Of a DNA stretch of 64,000 bases, positions 24,032 to 34,045 are shown in pieces. Source of the DNA: Stenotrophomonas nitritireducens (GTDB lineage Bacteria > Pseudomonadota > Gammaproteobacteria > Xanthomonadales > Xanthomonadaceae); contig NZ_LDJG01000006.1 in NCBI RefSeq assembly GCF_001431425.1, positions 124,001 through 188,000 on the forward strand, given 5' to 3'. The stretch's first letter is position 1; each line of letters opens with the position of its first letter. A program made the position numbers and the translations under genes. The notes beneath the pieces are model-generated. The model was not told the DNA's origin, made no database searches, and was given only the letters and a program-made list of their open reading frames with translations.

Positions 24032-25725
24032 CGTTGCAGGTCCTTCAGCAGGGCGGCGAAATCGCCCGCGAAGCCGGCCATGTCGAACAGGCTGCTTGTG
24101 TCGCGGGCTTCGGCCAGCCGCCGGCGGAGCGCGGCCAGTGCCGCCGGGTCATTGCCCAGCCGGACCGCGGTGGCGATGAAGGCCGCATCGTCGGCGACGT
24201 TCATGTCGTCCAGCCCGAGATGATGGTTGAGGCTGCCGGCCACGCGCGCGGCGAAGGTCCGGCCGGGCGTGGTCAGCACCGGGCAACCGGCCCACAGCGC
24301 ATCCGAGGCGGTGGTGTGGGCGTTGTAGGGATGGGTGTCGAGGAACAGGTCGGCGTGCCGATAGCGCGCCAGGTACTGGGGGTGCGGCAGCTTGGGCATG
24401 AACACCAGCCGCGACGGCTCGATGCCCTGCAGGCGCGCGACCTCGCGCAGCCGCTCATCGGCCAGCCCCGGCCCGGAGAGCAGCCACAGCACGCTGCCGG
24501 GTACGCCGCGCAGCACTTCCAGCAGGCGCGCGACGCTGCGCGGGTTGAGCTTGTAGCTGTTGTTGAAGCAGCAGAACACCATGCCGTTGCCGCCCTGGCC
24601 ACGTTCGGGCAGGCCGCATTCGCGGCGCGCGGGCGGCTGCTCGACCACGCGGGTGTTGTCTGAGGGCTGGAATGCGCGCGGCAGGCGCAGCACCTTCTCG
24701 CTGAACCCCGGTTCCAGCGCCGGCGGCAGCACGAAGCCGTCGGCCAGCACGAAGTCGATCCACGGCGCGCCGGAGGTGCCGGGATAGGCCAGCCAGTTGA
24801 CCTGCACCGGCGCCGGCCGCATCGCCAGCACTTCCGGCGTGCCGCCGCCGCCCCAGCCGCGCAGGTCGAACAGCACGTCGATGCCGGCGGCGCGGATGCG
24901 CCCGGCGATGGCCGCATGCGGCATGCCATCGACCTCGTGCAGCGCATGCGCCGCCGCGTGCAGGCGCTGGCGGATGCGGCTGCCGTCGTCGCGGTTGAGC
25001 GCGAACAGGTGCACCTGCAGTCCGGCATGGGCGCGCAGCTGCTCGAACAGCGCCACCGTCAGCAGCCCGGTGGGGTGCGCGCCGAAACCGTTGGAGAGGA
25101 AACCCGCCCGCAGCGGGCCTTCCATGCGCGGTTGCGCCGGCGGCAGCGGCGGCGTGGAACCGGCAATCACCTGCGCGCGCTGGCGGGCGCATGCCAGCTG
25201 CTCGGCGGCGCTGGCATCCTCGCTGAGGAAGGCGAACGGCTCCACCGCCGGGTTGCTCTGCGCCACCGCGTCGCGGACCTGCCGCGACAACGCCTCCAGC
25301 CCGCGCCAGTCGCACAGCCGCCGTTGCCAGTTCAACCGCTGCGCCGCCATGTAGGCCTCTTCCGGCATCAGCGCGTGGGCGCGGCGGTAGGCATCGGCGG
25401 CCGCCTCGGGCTGCCCCGCATCTTCCAGCGCATGGCCCAGCCACAGCGCGATGCCAGGATGCTGCGGCACCTGCCGCGAGGCGTGGCGCAGCAGGTTGGC
25501 GGCCTCCTCGTGGCGGCCCTGCATCCAGCGCGCGCGTCCCAGCCGCGCCAGCGCTTCGGGATGATCGTGGCGCAGCTGCAGCGCGCGCTGCGCGGCGTGT
25601 TCGCCAGCGGGCAAGTCGCCCGCGCCCAGCTCGGCGTCGGCCAGCATCACCCAGGCGATGAAGTCGGCAGGCTGGCGCTGCACCGCGATGCGCAGCTGCC
25701 GGAGTTCGTCGTGGGGGCTGTTCAT
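24025..25725 (-). CDS. O-GlcNAc transferase-like TPR glycosyltransferase (GT41)
   Basis: 566 residues, almost the same length as the structurally known Xanthomonas campestris OGT homologue. TPR repeats fill roughly residues 1-130 (LGRARWMQGRHEEAANLLRH, ALEDAGQPEAAADAYRRA). The GT41 catalytic region follows with FLSNGFGAHPTGLL, DLRGWGGGGTPEVLAMRPAP, CFNNSYKLNPRSV and LFLDTHPYNAHTTASDALW, the last holding the nucleotide-sugar contacts. It is cytoplasmic, with no signal peptide. The in vivo acceptor of such bacterial proteins is not established. The stop TAG is in a GTAG repeat. Confidence 0.92.
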   Translation of the reverse strand: MNSPHDELRQLRIAVQRQPADFIAWVMLADAELGAGDLPAGEHAAQRALQLRHDHPEALARLGRARWMQGRHEEAANLLRHASRQVPQHPGIALWLGHALEDAGQPEAAADAYRRAHALMPEEAYMAAQRLNWQRRLCDWRGLEALSRQVRDAVAQSNPAVEPFAFLSEDASAAEQLACARQRAQVIAGSTPPLPPAQPRMEGPLRAGFLSNGFGAHPTGLLTVALFEQLRAHAGLQVHLFALNRDDGSRIRQRLHAAAHALHEVDGMPHAAIAGRIRAAGIDVLFDLRGWGGGGTPEVLAMRPAPVQVNWLAYPGTSGAPWIDFVLADGFVLPPALEPGFSEKVLRLPRAFQPSDNTRVVEQPPARRECGLPERGQGGNGMVFCCFNNSYKLNPRSVARLLEVLRGVPGSVLWLLSGPGLADERLREVARLQGIEPSRLVFMPKLPHPQYLARYRHADLFLDTHPYNAHTTASDALWAGCPVLTTPGRTFAARVAGSLNHHLGLDDMNVADDAAFIATAVRLGNDPAALAALRRRLAEARDTSSLFDMAGFAGDFAALLKDLQRP

Positions 25726-25834
25726 GCTGTGGCGTGACCCTTCGCTGCGGTATGCCTGATTCTGCGGCCATTCCCGCGCCCGTTCCGCGCACCACCGTGC
25801 CGATGCCGGCGGCGCGCATGGCGATGGGCGCGGC

Positions 25835-26920
25835 TCAGCTGCCTTCGGACAGCCGTGCCAGTTCGTCCACCTGGTGCTCGTGCAGCAGGCGGCCGACCAG
25901 GGCGTCCAGGTCGCCCTCGATGATGTTGGGCAGGTCGTACAGGGTCAGGCCCTCGACGCGGTGGTCGGTGATGCGGCCCTGCGGGAAGTTGTAGGTGCGG
26001 ATGCGCTGGCTGCGGTCGCCGCTGCCGACCTGCAGGCGCCGCGATTCGGCCTGCGCCGCGGCCTGCCTGCTGCGCTCGGCGTCGAGCAGCTGTGCCTTCA
26101 GCCGCTTCATCGCCTTGTCGCGGTTGGCGTGCTGGCTGCGCTCGGTCTGGCATTCGACCACCACGCCGGTCGGCACGTGGGTGATGCGGATGGCCGATTC
26201 GGTCTTGTTGACGTGCTGGCCGCCGGCGCCGGAGGAACGGAAGGTGTCCACCTTCAGGTCGGCCGGGTTGATGGCGATGTCTTCCACGTCATCGGCCTCG
26301 GGGATGATCGCCACGGTGGCGGCCGAGGTATGGATGCGGCCCTGCGACTCGGTGGCCGGCACGCGCTGCACGCGGTGGGTGCCGGACTCGAACTTCAGCT
26401 TCGAGTATGCGCCGCGGCCGACCACGCGCGCCACCACTTCCTTGTAGCCGCCGTGCTCGCCGGGGTTGTCCGATTCGATCTCGACCTTCCAGCCCTGGCG
26501 CTCGGCATAGCGCGCATACATGCGGAACAGGTCGCCGGCGAAGATCGCGGCTTCGTCGCCGCCGGTGCCGGCGCGCACTTCCAGGAACAGGTTGCCCTCG
26601 TCGCGCGGGTCCTTGGGCACCAGCAGCAGGGCCAGTTCCTCGTCCAGCGCCAGCAGACGCGCCTGCCCCGCGGCGATTTCCTCTTCGGCCAGTTCGCGCA
26701 GCTCCGGGTCGGCGCGCATCGCCTCGGCCGAGGCCAGGTCGTCGCGGGCGCGGGTTTCGGCGGCCAGCGCGGCGGCGACCGGTTCGAGCTGGGCGAATTC
26801 GCGCGAATGGTCGCGGAAGCGCGTGTTGTCGGCGACCACCTCCGGGTCGGCAAGCAGGCGTTCCAGTTCTTCGCGGCGCTCGGCCAGGGCCAGCAGCTTA
26901 CGGCGCAGGGTCGGCGTCAT
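25835..26920 (-). CDS. prfA: Peptide chain release factor 1
   Basis: 361-residue class I release factor that recognises UAA and UAG. The stop-codon tripeptide PAT is in [10 protein letters not shown]. The peptidyl-hydrolysis motif GGQ is in [14 protein letters not shown]. The ATG at 26920 gives the usual N-terminus; the ATG at 26932 would add four residues. Its 5' end overlaps the 3' end of hemA by 23 bases, in the gammaproteobacterial hemA-prfA order. Confidence 0.97.
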   Translation of the reverse strand: MTPTLRRKLLALAERREELERLLADPEVVADNTRFRDHSREFAQLEPVAAALAAETRARDDLASAEAMRADPELRELAEEEIAAGQARLLALDEELALLLVPKDPRDEGNLFLEVRAGTGGDEAAIFAGDLFRMYARYAERQGWKVEIESDNPGEHGGYKEVVARVVGRGAYSKLKFESGTHRVQRVPATESQGRIHTSAATVAIIPEADDVEDIAINPADLKVDTFRSSGAGGQHVNKTESAIRITHVPTGVVVECQTERSQHANRDKAMKRLKAQLLDAERSRQAAAQAESRRLQVGSGDRSQRIRTYNFPQGRITDHRVEGLTLYDLPNIIEGDLDALVGRLLHEHQVDELARLSEGS

Positions 26921-28181
26921 CGGTTCTTGCAATCGGGTGGTGGTAGCCCGGCACCGCCGGGAACAGGCGCTCGGCGGCTCGGGTCAGGTCGGCGTCGCCT
27001 TCCAGCGCGGCCTGCCGCAGCGCGGCGGTAGGCGGGTGCAGCAGGCGGTTGGTCAGGCCGTGGGCGAGCTGTTCGAGCACCTCGTCGGCGGTCTTGCCGT
27101 TGGCCAGCTGCTGGCGGGCCTTCTCCAGCAGTTCGGCGCGGGTGGCCTCGCCGAATGCGCGCAGCTGCTTGAGCGGCGCCTGCAGGTGGGTGGCGCGCAG
27201 GTTCTCCATGTAGCGGGAGACCTGAAGGTCGATGATGGTCTCGGCCTCGGCGGCGGCCTCGCGGCGGCTGCGGCGGTTTTCCTCCACGGCGCGCTCCATG
27301 TCGTCGACCGTGTAGAGGTAGGCGTCGGCCAGTTCGCCCACGCCGGCCTCGATGTCGCGCGGCACCGCCAGGTCGAACAGCAGCATCGGCTTGTGCCGGC
27401 GCGCGCGCAGCGCGGCGGCGACCTGCCGCTGCAGGATCACCGGCTCGCGCGCGGCGGTGGCCGAGAACACCACGTCGGCCTCGGCCAGGTGGCGTTCCAG
27501 TTCGGTCAGCGGCAGCGCCACGCCGCCGTGGCGGCTGGCCAGTTCCTGCGCGTGGGCGAGGGTGCGGTTGGCGATCAGCAGCCGCTTCACCCGCGCTTCG
27601 CCCAGGTGCCTGGCGGCCAGTTCGATGGTCTCGCCGGCGCCGACCAGCAGCACGGTGGAATCGTCCAGCCGCGCGAACGAATCCTGCGCCAGCCGCACCG
27701 CGGTCGAAGCCACGGATACCGGATTGGCGCCGACGCGGGTGTCGGTGCGCGCGCGCTTGGCCACCGAGAAGGTCTGCTGGAACAGCCGGTCGAGGTGGTT
27801 GCCGATCGCGCCGCTGTCATGCGCCAGCGACCAGGCGTCCTTCACCTGGCCCAGGATCTGCGGTTCGCCCAGCACCATCGAATCCAGGCCGGTGGCGACG
27901 CGGAACAGGTGGCGCACGGCGTCGTCGTCGCGGTGCTCGTACAGGTAACCCTGCAGGTCGCCGGCATGGCTTTCCAGCCAACGGGAAAGATGCTGGCCGT
28001 CCTCGGCCACGGCGTACAGTTCGGTGCGGTTGCAGGTGGACAGCAGCACGGCCTCGGCCAGTTGCGGCGACTGGCGCAGCGATGCCATCGCGCGCGACAG
28101 CGCGTCGCCGCCGAAGGCCGCGCGTTCGCGCAGTTCCACCGGCGCGGTCTGATGGTTCAGTCCGAGCACCCACAGGGTCAT
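26898..28181 (-). CDS. hemA: Glutamyl-tRNA reductase
   Basis: 427-residue enzyme that makes glutamate-1-semialdehyde from Glu-tRNA, the first committed step of C5-pathway tetrapyrrole synthesis. The catalytic cysteine is Cys50 in [27 protein letters not shown] and the NADPH-binding [14 protein letters not shown] follow. The C-terminal helical dimerisation domain is complete. It is divergent from the TPR gene, with 68 bases between starts, and overlaps prfA. Confidence 0.97.
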   Translation of the reverse strand: MTLWVLGLNHQTAPVELRERAAFGGDALSRAMASLRQSPQLAEAVLLSTCNRTELYAVAEDGQHLSRWLESHAGDLQGYLYEHRDDDAVRHLFRVATGLDSMVLGEPQILGQVKDAWSLAHDSGAIGNHLDRLFQQTFSVAKRARTDTRVGANPVSVASTAVRLAQDSFARLDDSTVLLVGAGETIELAARHLGEARVKRLLIANRTLAHAQELASRHGGVALPLTELERHLAEADVVFSATAAREPVILQRQVAAALRARRHKPMLLFDLAVPRDIEAGVGELADAYLYTVDDMERAVEENRRSRREAAAEAETIIDLQVSRYMENLRATHLQAPLKQLRAFGEATRAELLEKARQQLANGKTADEVLEQLAHGLTNRLLHPPTAALRQAALEGDADLTRAAERLFPAVPGYHHPIARTDDADPAP

Positions 28182-28249
28182 TCTGTTCAGTTGCTTGCGA
28201 TAAGCTGCTGGCTGTTGATGGCCGCCATTTTACGGCCCGATTGCCGCAG

Positions 28250-29938
28250 ATGCCCATTTCCAGACGAACCCGGCTGAATCGCACATGCAGCGTCCTGCTG
28301 CTCTTCCTGTCGTCGGCGCCCCTGCTGGCGGCCTCGCCGCAGTTGGCGCAGCGGGCGCCGGCCGCATCGCTGACGCCGGTGCTGGCCGGGGAGTTCTCGC
28401 TGCAGGCGGGCAAGCTGGCCGATGCCGCGCACTGGTATCTGCAGGCCGCGCGCGAAGGCGCCGGCGATGCCGGGCTGGCCGAGCGGGCCACCCGCATCGC
28501 GATGCTGGCCGACGACGAGGCCAGCGCGACCGAGGCCCTGGGGCTGTGGGCGCAGCGCGATCCCGGCTCGCTGGCCGTGCGCGGCACCCGCGCCTCGCTG
28601 GCGCTGCGCCAGGGCGATACCCGGCTGGCGCGCAAGGAGCTGCTGGCGGTGCTGCGCTCGCGCGAGCCGCAGGCCTGGCGTTACGCGGTACTGGCCCTGG
28701 CTACCGGTGGCCGCGATCCGGCGGCGCCGGCGAAGGTGCTGGATGAACTGGTCGATGCCGGCGCGATTCCCGACGATCTGGAAGCCTGGCAGGAGTTCGG
28801 CCGCCTGGCGTTGCGCATGGAGCGCCCGGAACTGGCGCGGCGCATGGTCGGCGAGGTGGTCAGGCGCTTTCCCGACGAACCGAGGGTAGCCCTGCTGCAT
28901 GCCAGCCAGCTCAACCAGGCCGGCAAGAAGGACGAGGCGCTGGCGCTGTTGAAGGACATCGAGCCCAAGGCCGCGGGCGACGAGGAACTGCGCAACGCGC
29001 TGGCCTTCGCCTACGACGCGTTCGGCGAACCGGGCGCGGCCGGGCGGGTGCTCTCCATCGGCGAGCAGACCGTGCAGACCTGGGGCATGCGCGCCTCGCT
29101 GCTGGCCAAGCAGAAGGACGACGCGGGACTGCTGGCGCTGTACCAGGACATCTCGGCCAAGGCCGGCAAGCCCGACCCGGACCAGCGCCTGCTGCTTGGG
29201 CGGATCGCCGAGTACCTCAAGCGCTACCGCGAGGCGGTGGACTGGTACCACGGCGTGCCCGGCGGCCCGCAGCGCAGCGAGGCGCGGCTGCGGGCGGTCA
29301 ATGCCCTGCACGAACTGGGCGAGAAGGCGCAGGCGGCCGACGAGGTCCATGCCATCCAGGCTGACGCCTCGGTGGACGACGACGTGCGCCGCGACGCCTA
29401 CCTGCTGGAAGCCGAACTGCAGCAGCGCGACGAGCGCGACGATGCCGAGGTCGGCATCCTGACCCGCGGCCTGGCCGCCTACCCGGACGACAGCGCGCTG
29501 CTCTATGCGCGCGCGCTGGCCTGGGAGCGGCGCGACGACATCCCGCGCGCCGAGGCCGACCTGCGCAAGATCCTGGTCGCCGAGCCGGAGAACGTGGCCG
29601 CGCTCAATGCGCTGGGCTACACCCTGGCCGACCGTACGCGGCGCTACCAGGAGGCGCTGGAACTGATCGACCGCGCGCGCGTGGCCGAGCCGGACAACGC
29701 GGCCATCGTCGACAGCTATGGCTGGGTGCTGTACCGGCTGGGGCGCAACGAAGAGGCGCTGGTGCAGCTGCGCCGCGCCTGGAGCCTGAACAAGGATCCG
29801 GAGGTCGCCGCGCATGTCGGCGAGGTGCTGTGGGTGCTCGGGCAGAAGGACGAGGCGCGGCGCTTCTTCGACGAGGCCCGCAAGCTGGAGCCGGACAACC
29901 GCGCGCTGCAGCGCGCGATCGAGGCGCTTGGCGTATGA
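28250..29938 (+). CDS. Exported tetratricopeptide repeat protein upstream of lolB
   Basis: 562 residues: a signal peptide (CSVLLLFLSSAPLLAA) and then helical repeats throughout. The clearest TPRs are near the C-terminus (ALNALGYTLADRTRRYQEAL, DSYGWVLYRLGRNEEALVQL, GEVLWVLGQKDEARRFFDEA). It is probably a periplasmic scaffold; similar genes precede lolB in other gammaproteobacteria. The ATG at 28250 is chosen because it begins the signal peptide. The stop overlaps lolB as ATGA. Confidence 0.88.
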   Translation: MPISRRTRLNRTCSVLLLFLSSAPLLAASPQLAQRAPAASLTPVLAGEFSLQAGKLADAAHWYLQAAREGAGDAGLAERATRIAMLADDEASATEALGLWAQRDPGSLAVRGTRASLALRQGDTRLARKELLAVLRSREPQAWRYAVLALATGGRDPAAPAKVLDELVDAGAIPDDLEAWQEFGRLALRMERPELARRMVGEVVRRFPDEPRVALLHASQLNQAGKKDEALALLKDIEPKAAGDEELRNALAFAYDAFGEPGAAGRVLSIGEQTVQTWGMRASLLAKQKDDAGLLALYQDISAKAGKPDPDQRLLLGRIAEYLKRYREAVDWYHGVPGGPQRSEARLRAVNALHELGEKAQAADEVHAIQADASVDDDVRRDAYLLEAELQQRDERDDAEVGILTRGLAAYPDDSALLYARALAWERRDDIPRAEADLRKILVAEPENVAALNALGYTLADRTRRYQEALELIDRARVAEPDNAAIVDSYGWVLYRLGRNEEALVQLRRAWSLNKDPEVAAHVGEVLWVLGQKDEARRFFDEARKLEPDNRALQRAIEALGV

Positions 29939-30585
29939 CGGCGATGGTGTGGCGATGGATGGCGGCGCTGTTCCTGGCCGGCACGCTGGCGGGCTGCGGT
30001 TCCATGGCGACCCGGCAGGCGCCGCCGGCCGTGCAGGTGCATACGACCTCGGAGCCGGCCCTCGAAACGGCGCGGCTGGCGGTGCTGGATACCTTGCCGG
30101 CGTGGTCGTTCCAGGGCCGGGTCGCGATCAGCAAGGGCCGCAATGGCGGCAATGGCCGCATCGACTGGCAGCAGCAGGGCGAGGCCTACCAGGTCGGCCT
30201 GGCGGCGCCGGTGACGCGGCAGAGCTGGCAGCTGAGCGGGGGGGGCGGGCAGCCGGTGCGGCTGGATGGGCTGGAAGGCGGGCCGCGCAGTGGCACGGAT
30301 GCCGGGCAACTGCTGCTGCAGGCCACCGGCTGGGACATTCCGGTCGAACAGCTGGCCGCGTGGGTGCGCGGCATGCCCGCCTCGGGGGCGATCGCACCGG
30401 CCTACCAGGGCTACGACATCGAAGGATTGCCGCGGGTCCTGGAGCAGGGCGGGTGGCGGATCGACTATCTGGACTGGTACCCGCCGGTCGAGGGCCGTCC
30501 GGCCCTGCCGCGCCGCATCGAGGCGGTCAACGGTGACGCCAAGGTGCGGCTGATCGTCGATGAATGGAGCATGGGCGGGCCATGA
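29935..30585 (+). CDS. lolB: Outer membrane lipoprotein receptor LolB
   Basis: 216-residue lipoprotein that takes lipoproteins from LolA and inserts them into the outer membrane. The lipobox FLAGTLAGC gives lipidation at Cys21. [19 protein letters not shown] and the later [12 protein letters not shown] fit the LolB half-barrel. It is coupled to its neighbours by ATGA overlaps on both sides (TPR gene and ispE). The lolB-ispE order is standard in gammaproteobacteria. Confidence 0.93.
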   Translation: MTAMVWRWMAALFLAGTLAGCGSMATRQAPPAVQVHTTSEPALETARLAVLDTLPAWSFQGRVAISKGRNGGNGRIDWQQQGEAYQVGLAAPVTRQSWQLSGGGGQPVRLDGLEGGPRSGTDAGQLLLQATGWDIPVEQLAAWVRGMPASGAIAPAYQGYDIEGLPRVLEQGGWRIDYLDWYPPVEGRPALPRRIEAVNGDAKVRLIVDEWSMGGP

Positions 30586-31454
30586 ACACCGTCGTGGACG
30601 CGGCCGGCTGGTCGTACTGGCCGGCGCCGGCCAAGCTGAACCTGTTCCTGCACATCACCGGCCGGCGCCCGGACGGCTATCACGAGCTGCAGACCGTGTT
30701 CCGCCTGCTGGACTGGGGCGACCGCATCGGCCTGCGCCTGCGCGCGGACGGCCAGGTGCGCCGCGAAGGGCCCTCCGTTCCCGGGGTGGCCGAAGCCGAC
30801 GACCTGGTGGTTCGTGCTGCTAAATCGCTTAAAGATGCATCCAATTGCGCCGAAGGGGTTGATATCTGCGTAGACAAGCGCATCCCCGCCGGTGGTGGCT
30901 TCGGTGGCGGCTCGTCCGACGCGGCGACCGTTCTGGTCGCGTTGAATGCGTTGTGGAAAACCGGCCTGGACGAGGATGCATTGGCGGCGCTGGGCCTGCG
31001 TCTGGGCGCCGACGTGCCGGTGTTCTTGCGCGGGCGCAACGCCTGGGCCGAGGGTGTGGGCGAACGGCTGGTGCCGCTGGACCTGCCGCCGGCCTGGTAT
31101 CTGCTGGTGGATCCAGGGGTGCACGTGCCTACCGCCGAGCTGTTCCGCTCCCCGGATTTGACGCGGGATGCCGCGCCCGCGAAAATAGCGGACTTCGCTT
31201 CCGGGACCATCCTCGGAAATGCGTTCGAACCGGTGCTGCGATGCCGGGAACCCGCCGTAGAAGCGGTGTTCCAGGCGCTTTCGCGCGTCGGCCGGGCGCG
31301 GCTCACGGGGTCGGGAAGCGGTTGTTTCGTCGAGTTCGCCACGCGCGCTGCCGCAGAGCATGCCCTGGCGGAATTGCCGGACCAGCTGCGGGCCCGGGTA
31401 GTTGCCGGCGCCGCGCGCTCGCCACTGCTCGAGGCACTGGAAGCGATGCAGTGA
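30582..31454 (+). CDS. ispE: 4-diphosphocytidyl-2-C-methyl-D-erythritol kinase
   Basis: 290-residue GHMP kinase of the MEP isoprenoid pathway. The substrate-binding [20 protein letters not shown] lies at the start. The ATP loop [14 protein letters not shown] is near residue 108. The C-terminal GHMP motif is [13 protein letters not shown]. The ATG at 30582 overlaps the lolB stop. A tRNA-Gln gene follows 11 bases after the stop. Confidence 0.96.
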   Translation: MNTVVDAAGWSYWPAPAKLNLFLHITGRRPDGYHELQTVFRLLDWGDRIGLRLRADGQVRREGPSVPGVAEADDLVVRAAKSLKDASNCAEGVDICVDKRIPAGGGFGGGSSDAATVLVALNALWKTGLDEDALAALGLRLGADVPVFLRGRNAWAEGVGERLVPLDLPPAWYLLVDPGVHVPTAELFRSPDLTRDAAPAKIADFASGTILGNAFEPVLRCREPAVEAVFQALSRVGRARLTGSGSGCFVEFATRAAAEHALAELPDQLRARVVAGAARSPLLEALEAMQ

Positions 31455-31465
31455 TGGATTGATGC

Positions 31466-31542
31466 AGGGGCGTCGCCAAGAGGCCCAAGGCACCAGGTTT
31501 TGATCCTGGCATTCGTAGGTTCGAATCCTACCGCCCCTGCCA
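31466..31542 (+). tRNA. tRNA-Gln (TTG)
   Basis: 77 bases with a 7-bp acceptor (AGGGGCG / CGCCCCT) and encoded CCA. The anticodon stem CCAGG/CCTGG closes loop TTTTGAT with TTG at 31500-31502. The T loop is GTTCGAATC. ispE-tRNA-Gln-prs is a common gammaproteobacterial arrangement. Confidence 0.95.
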
Positions 31543-31666
31543 CTCACGCGAGTCTTCTCGCGAGCCCGCGCTTCACCCGTGCGGGAATTGAAGGAAAAGC
31601 CCGGCGCTGGCCGGGTTTTGCGTGACACATCCCCCCGCTCTTTCGCCGCCGCCCGAGAAAGCCGAC

Positions 31667-32626
31667 ATGCAAGACGCCCAGAACCTGCTGGTTTTTTCCG
31701 GCAACGCCAACAAACACCTTGCGCAGAGCATCTGCAAGGAGCTGGGCGTGCAGCCGGGCAAGGCGCTGGTCTCCAAGTTCTCCGACGGCGAGGTGCAGGT
31801 CGAGATCCAGGAGAACGTGCGCAAGCAGGACGTGTTCGTGGTGCAGCCGACCTGCGCGCCGAGCGCGGAGAACCTGATGGAACTGCTGGTGATCATCGAC
31901 GCGCTCAAGCGCGCGAGCGCCGCGTCCGTCACCGCGGTGGTGCCGTACTTCGGCTACGCCCGCCAGGATCGCCGCATGCGTTCCTCGCGCGTGCCGATCA
32001 CCGCCAAGGTCGCCGCCAAGATGTTCTCGGCCGTGCACACCGACCAGATCCTCACGGTCGACCTGCACGCCGACCAGATCCAAGGCTTCTTCGACATGCC
32101 CGTGGACAACGTATACGCCTCGCCGCTGCTGCTGGCCGACATCTGGCGCGCTTACGGCACCGACAACCTGATCGTGGTCAGCCCGGACGTCGGCGGCGTG
32201 GTGCGCGCCCGCGCGGTGGCCAAGCGCCTGGACGACGCGGACCTTGCGATCATCGACAAGCGCCGTCCGCGCGCCAACGTGGCCACGGTGATGAACATCA
32301 TCGGCGACGTCGACGGCAAGACCTGCGTGATGGTCGACGACATCGTCGACACTGCCGGCACCCTGTGCGCCGCCGCCGCCGCGCTGAAGGCGCGCGGCGC
32401 GGTGAAGGTCGCCGCGTACTGCACCCATGCCGTGCTCTCGGGCCCGGCGGTGGACAACCTGAACAACTCCCAGCTCGACGAGCTGGTGGTGACCGACACG
32501 ATCCCGTTGTCCGACGTGGCCCGTGTCTGCACCAAGATCCGCCAGATCAGCGTGGCCGAGATGCTGGCCGAGACGATGCGCCGCATCGCCTTCGGCGAGT
32601 CGGTCAGCTCGATGTACGTGGATTGA
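31667..32626 (+). CDS. prs: Ribose-phosphate pyrophosphokinase
   Basis: 319-residue enzyme making PRPP from ribose-5-phosphate and ATP for nucleotide, histidine and tryptophan synthesis. [15 protein letters not shown] starts the fold. The flexible-loop segment [12 protein letters not shown], the ribose-phosphate stretch [17 protein letters not shown] and the PRPP loop [11 protein letters not shown] are all present. The ATG at 31667 aligns with family starts; an in-frame GTG at 31622 would add 15 non-conserved residues. Confidence 0.97.
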   Translation: MQDAQNLLVFSGNANKHLAQSICKELGVQPGKALVSKFSDGEVQVEIQENVRKQDVFVVQPTCAPSAENLMELLVIIDALKRASAASVTAVVPYFGYARQDRRMRSSRVPITAKVAAKMFSAVHTDQILTVDLHADQIQGFFDMPVDNVYASPLLLADIWRAYGTDNLIVVSPDVGGVVRARAVAKRLDDADLAIIDKRRPRANVATVMNIIGDVDGKTCVMVDDIVDTAGTLCAAAAALKARGAVKVAAYCTHAVLSGPAVDNLNNSQLDELVVTDTIPLSDVARVCTKIRQISVAEMLAETMRRIAFGESVSSMYVD

Positions 32627-32733
32627 TGAACCCCGGTTCCCGGCATGTCGCCGGGGCCGACAACGGCATTCCTGGTCGCGGGAATGTCTTCACCACGCAC
32701 CGCCTGCGGTGCAACAACCAAGAGTAGTCAACA

Positions 32734-33336
32734 ATGGCAAAGTCCCACGAAATCAAGGTCGCCCGTCGCGACGTGCAGGGCAAGGGTGCGAGCCGCCGCC
32801 TGCGTCACGCCGGTGTCGTCCCGGGCATCGTCTACGGCGGTGACCGCGAGCCGGCGATGGTCGAGTTCAACCACAACGAAATCTGGCTGGCCCAGCAGAA
32901 CGAGTGGTTCTATTCCTCGATCATCGACCTGAACCTCGACGGCACCCTCTACAAGGTGCTCCTGCGCGACATGCAGCGCCACCCCTACAAGCAGCTGGTC
33001 ATGCACCTGGACTTCCAGCGCGTGAACGAGAACGAAGTGCTGAACGTCTCCGTGCCGCTGCACTTCATCAACGAGGAGATCTCCCCGGCCGGCAAGACCG
33101 CCGACGTGCTGGTCACCCACGAGCTGAAGGAAGTGCACATCGCCTGCCTGCCGAAGGACCTGCCGCAGTCGATCGAAGTCGACCTGGCCGCCCTGACCGC
33201 CGGCGACATCATCTACCTGTCGCAGCTGAAGCTGCCGGCGGGCGTGGAAATCCCGGCGCTGAAGCTGGGCAAGGACCACGACGATGCCGTCGTCATCGCC
33301 AAGGCACCGACCGCCGGCGAAGAAGCCGCCGAGTAA
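32734..33336 (+). CDS. rplY: 50S ribosomal protein L25 (long, CTC type)
   Basis: 200 residues: an N-terminal 5S-rRNA-binding L25 domain (residues 1-95, with GKGASRRLRHAGVVPGIVYG) plus the C-terminal TL5/CTC domain (from RVNENEVLNVSVPLHFINEE) that E. coli L25 lacks. AAGAG lies 12 bases before the ATG. It sits between prs and pth, the usual order. Confidence 0.96.
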   Translation: MAKSHEIKVARRDVQGKGASRRLRHAGVVPGIVYGGDREPAMVEFNHNEIWLAQQNEWFYSSIIDLNLDGTLYKVLLRDMQRHPYKQLVMHLDFQRVNENEVLNVSVPLHFINEEISPAGKTADVLVTHELKEVHIACLPKDLPQSIEVDLAALTAGDIIYLSQLKLPAGVEIPALKLGKDHDDAVVIAKAPTAGEEAAE

Positions 33337-33387
33337 TCGGCCGGTTGCGTCCGCCCTTCCCGGGCGGACGCAGCCAACGGTGGACGC

Positions 33388-33969
33388 ATGACTGGCTTGC
33401 GACTGATCGTCGGTCTGGGCAATCCCGGAACCGAACACGCCCGGACCCGGCACAATGCCGGGTTTCATTTCGTTGAGGCCCTGGCCGAGCGGGCGGGCGC
33501 GCGGTGGGCGCTGGAAGGCAAGCTTTTCGGCGAAGTGGCCAAGGCCGATATCGGCGGCCAGCCGGTATGGCTGCTCAAGCCGGCCACCTTCATGAACCTG
33601 TCCGGCAAGTCGGTCACCGCCGCGCAGCGGTTCTGGAAGATCGAACCGGAACAGACCCTGCTCGCGCATGACGAACTGGACCTGCCGCCGGGTACGGCGC
33701 GGCTGAAGTTCGACGGCGGCCACGGCGGCCAGAACGGCCTGCGCGACACCATCCGCCTGCTCGGGCATGGCAGGTTCCATCGGCTGCGCATCGGCATCGG
33801 CCATCCCGGCCACAAGGATCGCGTGGTGCCGTGGGTGCTGGGCCGTCCGTCGAAGGACGACGACGTGCTGATCGCGCGCGCCATCGACGACGCCATCGAC
33901 GTGATGCCGTTGGCGGTGGACGGCGATTTCAACGAGGCCATGAAGCGGCTGCACACGGGCAAACCGTGA
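33388..33969 (+). CDS. pth: Peptidyl-tRNA hydrolase
   Basis: 193-residue enzyme that recycles peptidyl-tRNA dropped from ribosomes. Active-site residues are Asn12, His22 (TRHNAGFHF), Asn70 (TFMNLSGKS) and Asp95 (HDELDLPPG). Each is offset by two from the E. coli numbering. [11 protein letters not shown] is also characteristic. A 10-bp stem-loop follows the stop. Confidence 0.97.
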   Translation: MTGLRLIVGLGNPGTEHARTRHNAGFHFVEALAERAGARWALEGKLFGEVAKADIGGQPVWLLKPATFMNLSGKSVTAAQRFWKIEPEQTLLAHDELDLPPGTARLKFDGGHGGQNGLRDTIRLLGHGRFHRLRIGIGHPGHKDRVVPWVLGRPSKDDDVLIARAIDDAIDVMPLAVDGDFNEAMKRLHTGKP

Positions 33970-33973
33970 TTGC

Positions 33974-34018
33974 GGCCTGCGCTTTCGCGCGCGGCGACGC
34001 CGCCGGAGAGCGCAGGCC
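33974..34018. other. Stem-loop between pth and ychF
   Basis: Perfect 10-base arms GGCCTGCGCT (33974-33983) and AGCGCAGGCC (34009-34018) surround a GC-rich loop. There is no T-run, so it is a weak or rho-type terminator, or an mRNA-stability hairpin. Confidence 0.5.
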
Positions 34019-34045
34019 GGAATCCCGAATCGTGGAGTTTGTTGC

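Noticed and set aside
31622..31667. GTG start that would lengthen Prs by 15 residues
   Set aside because: The added residues are proline-rich and absent from the family; the ATG at 31667 fits the normal N-terminus.
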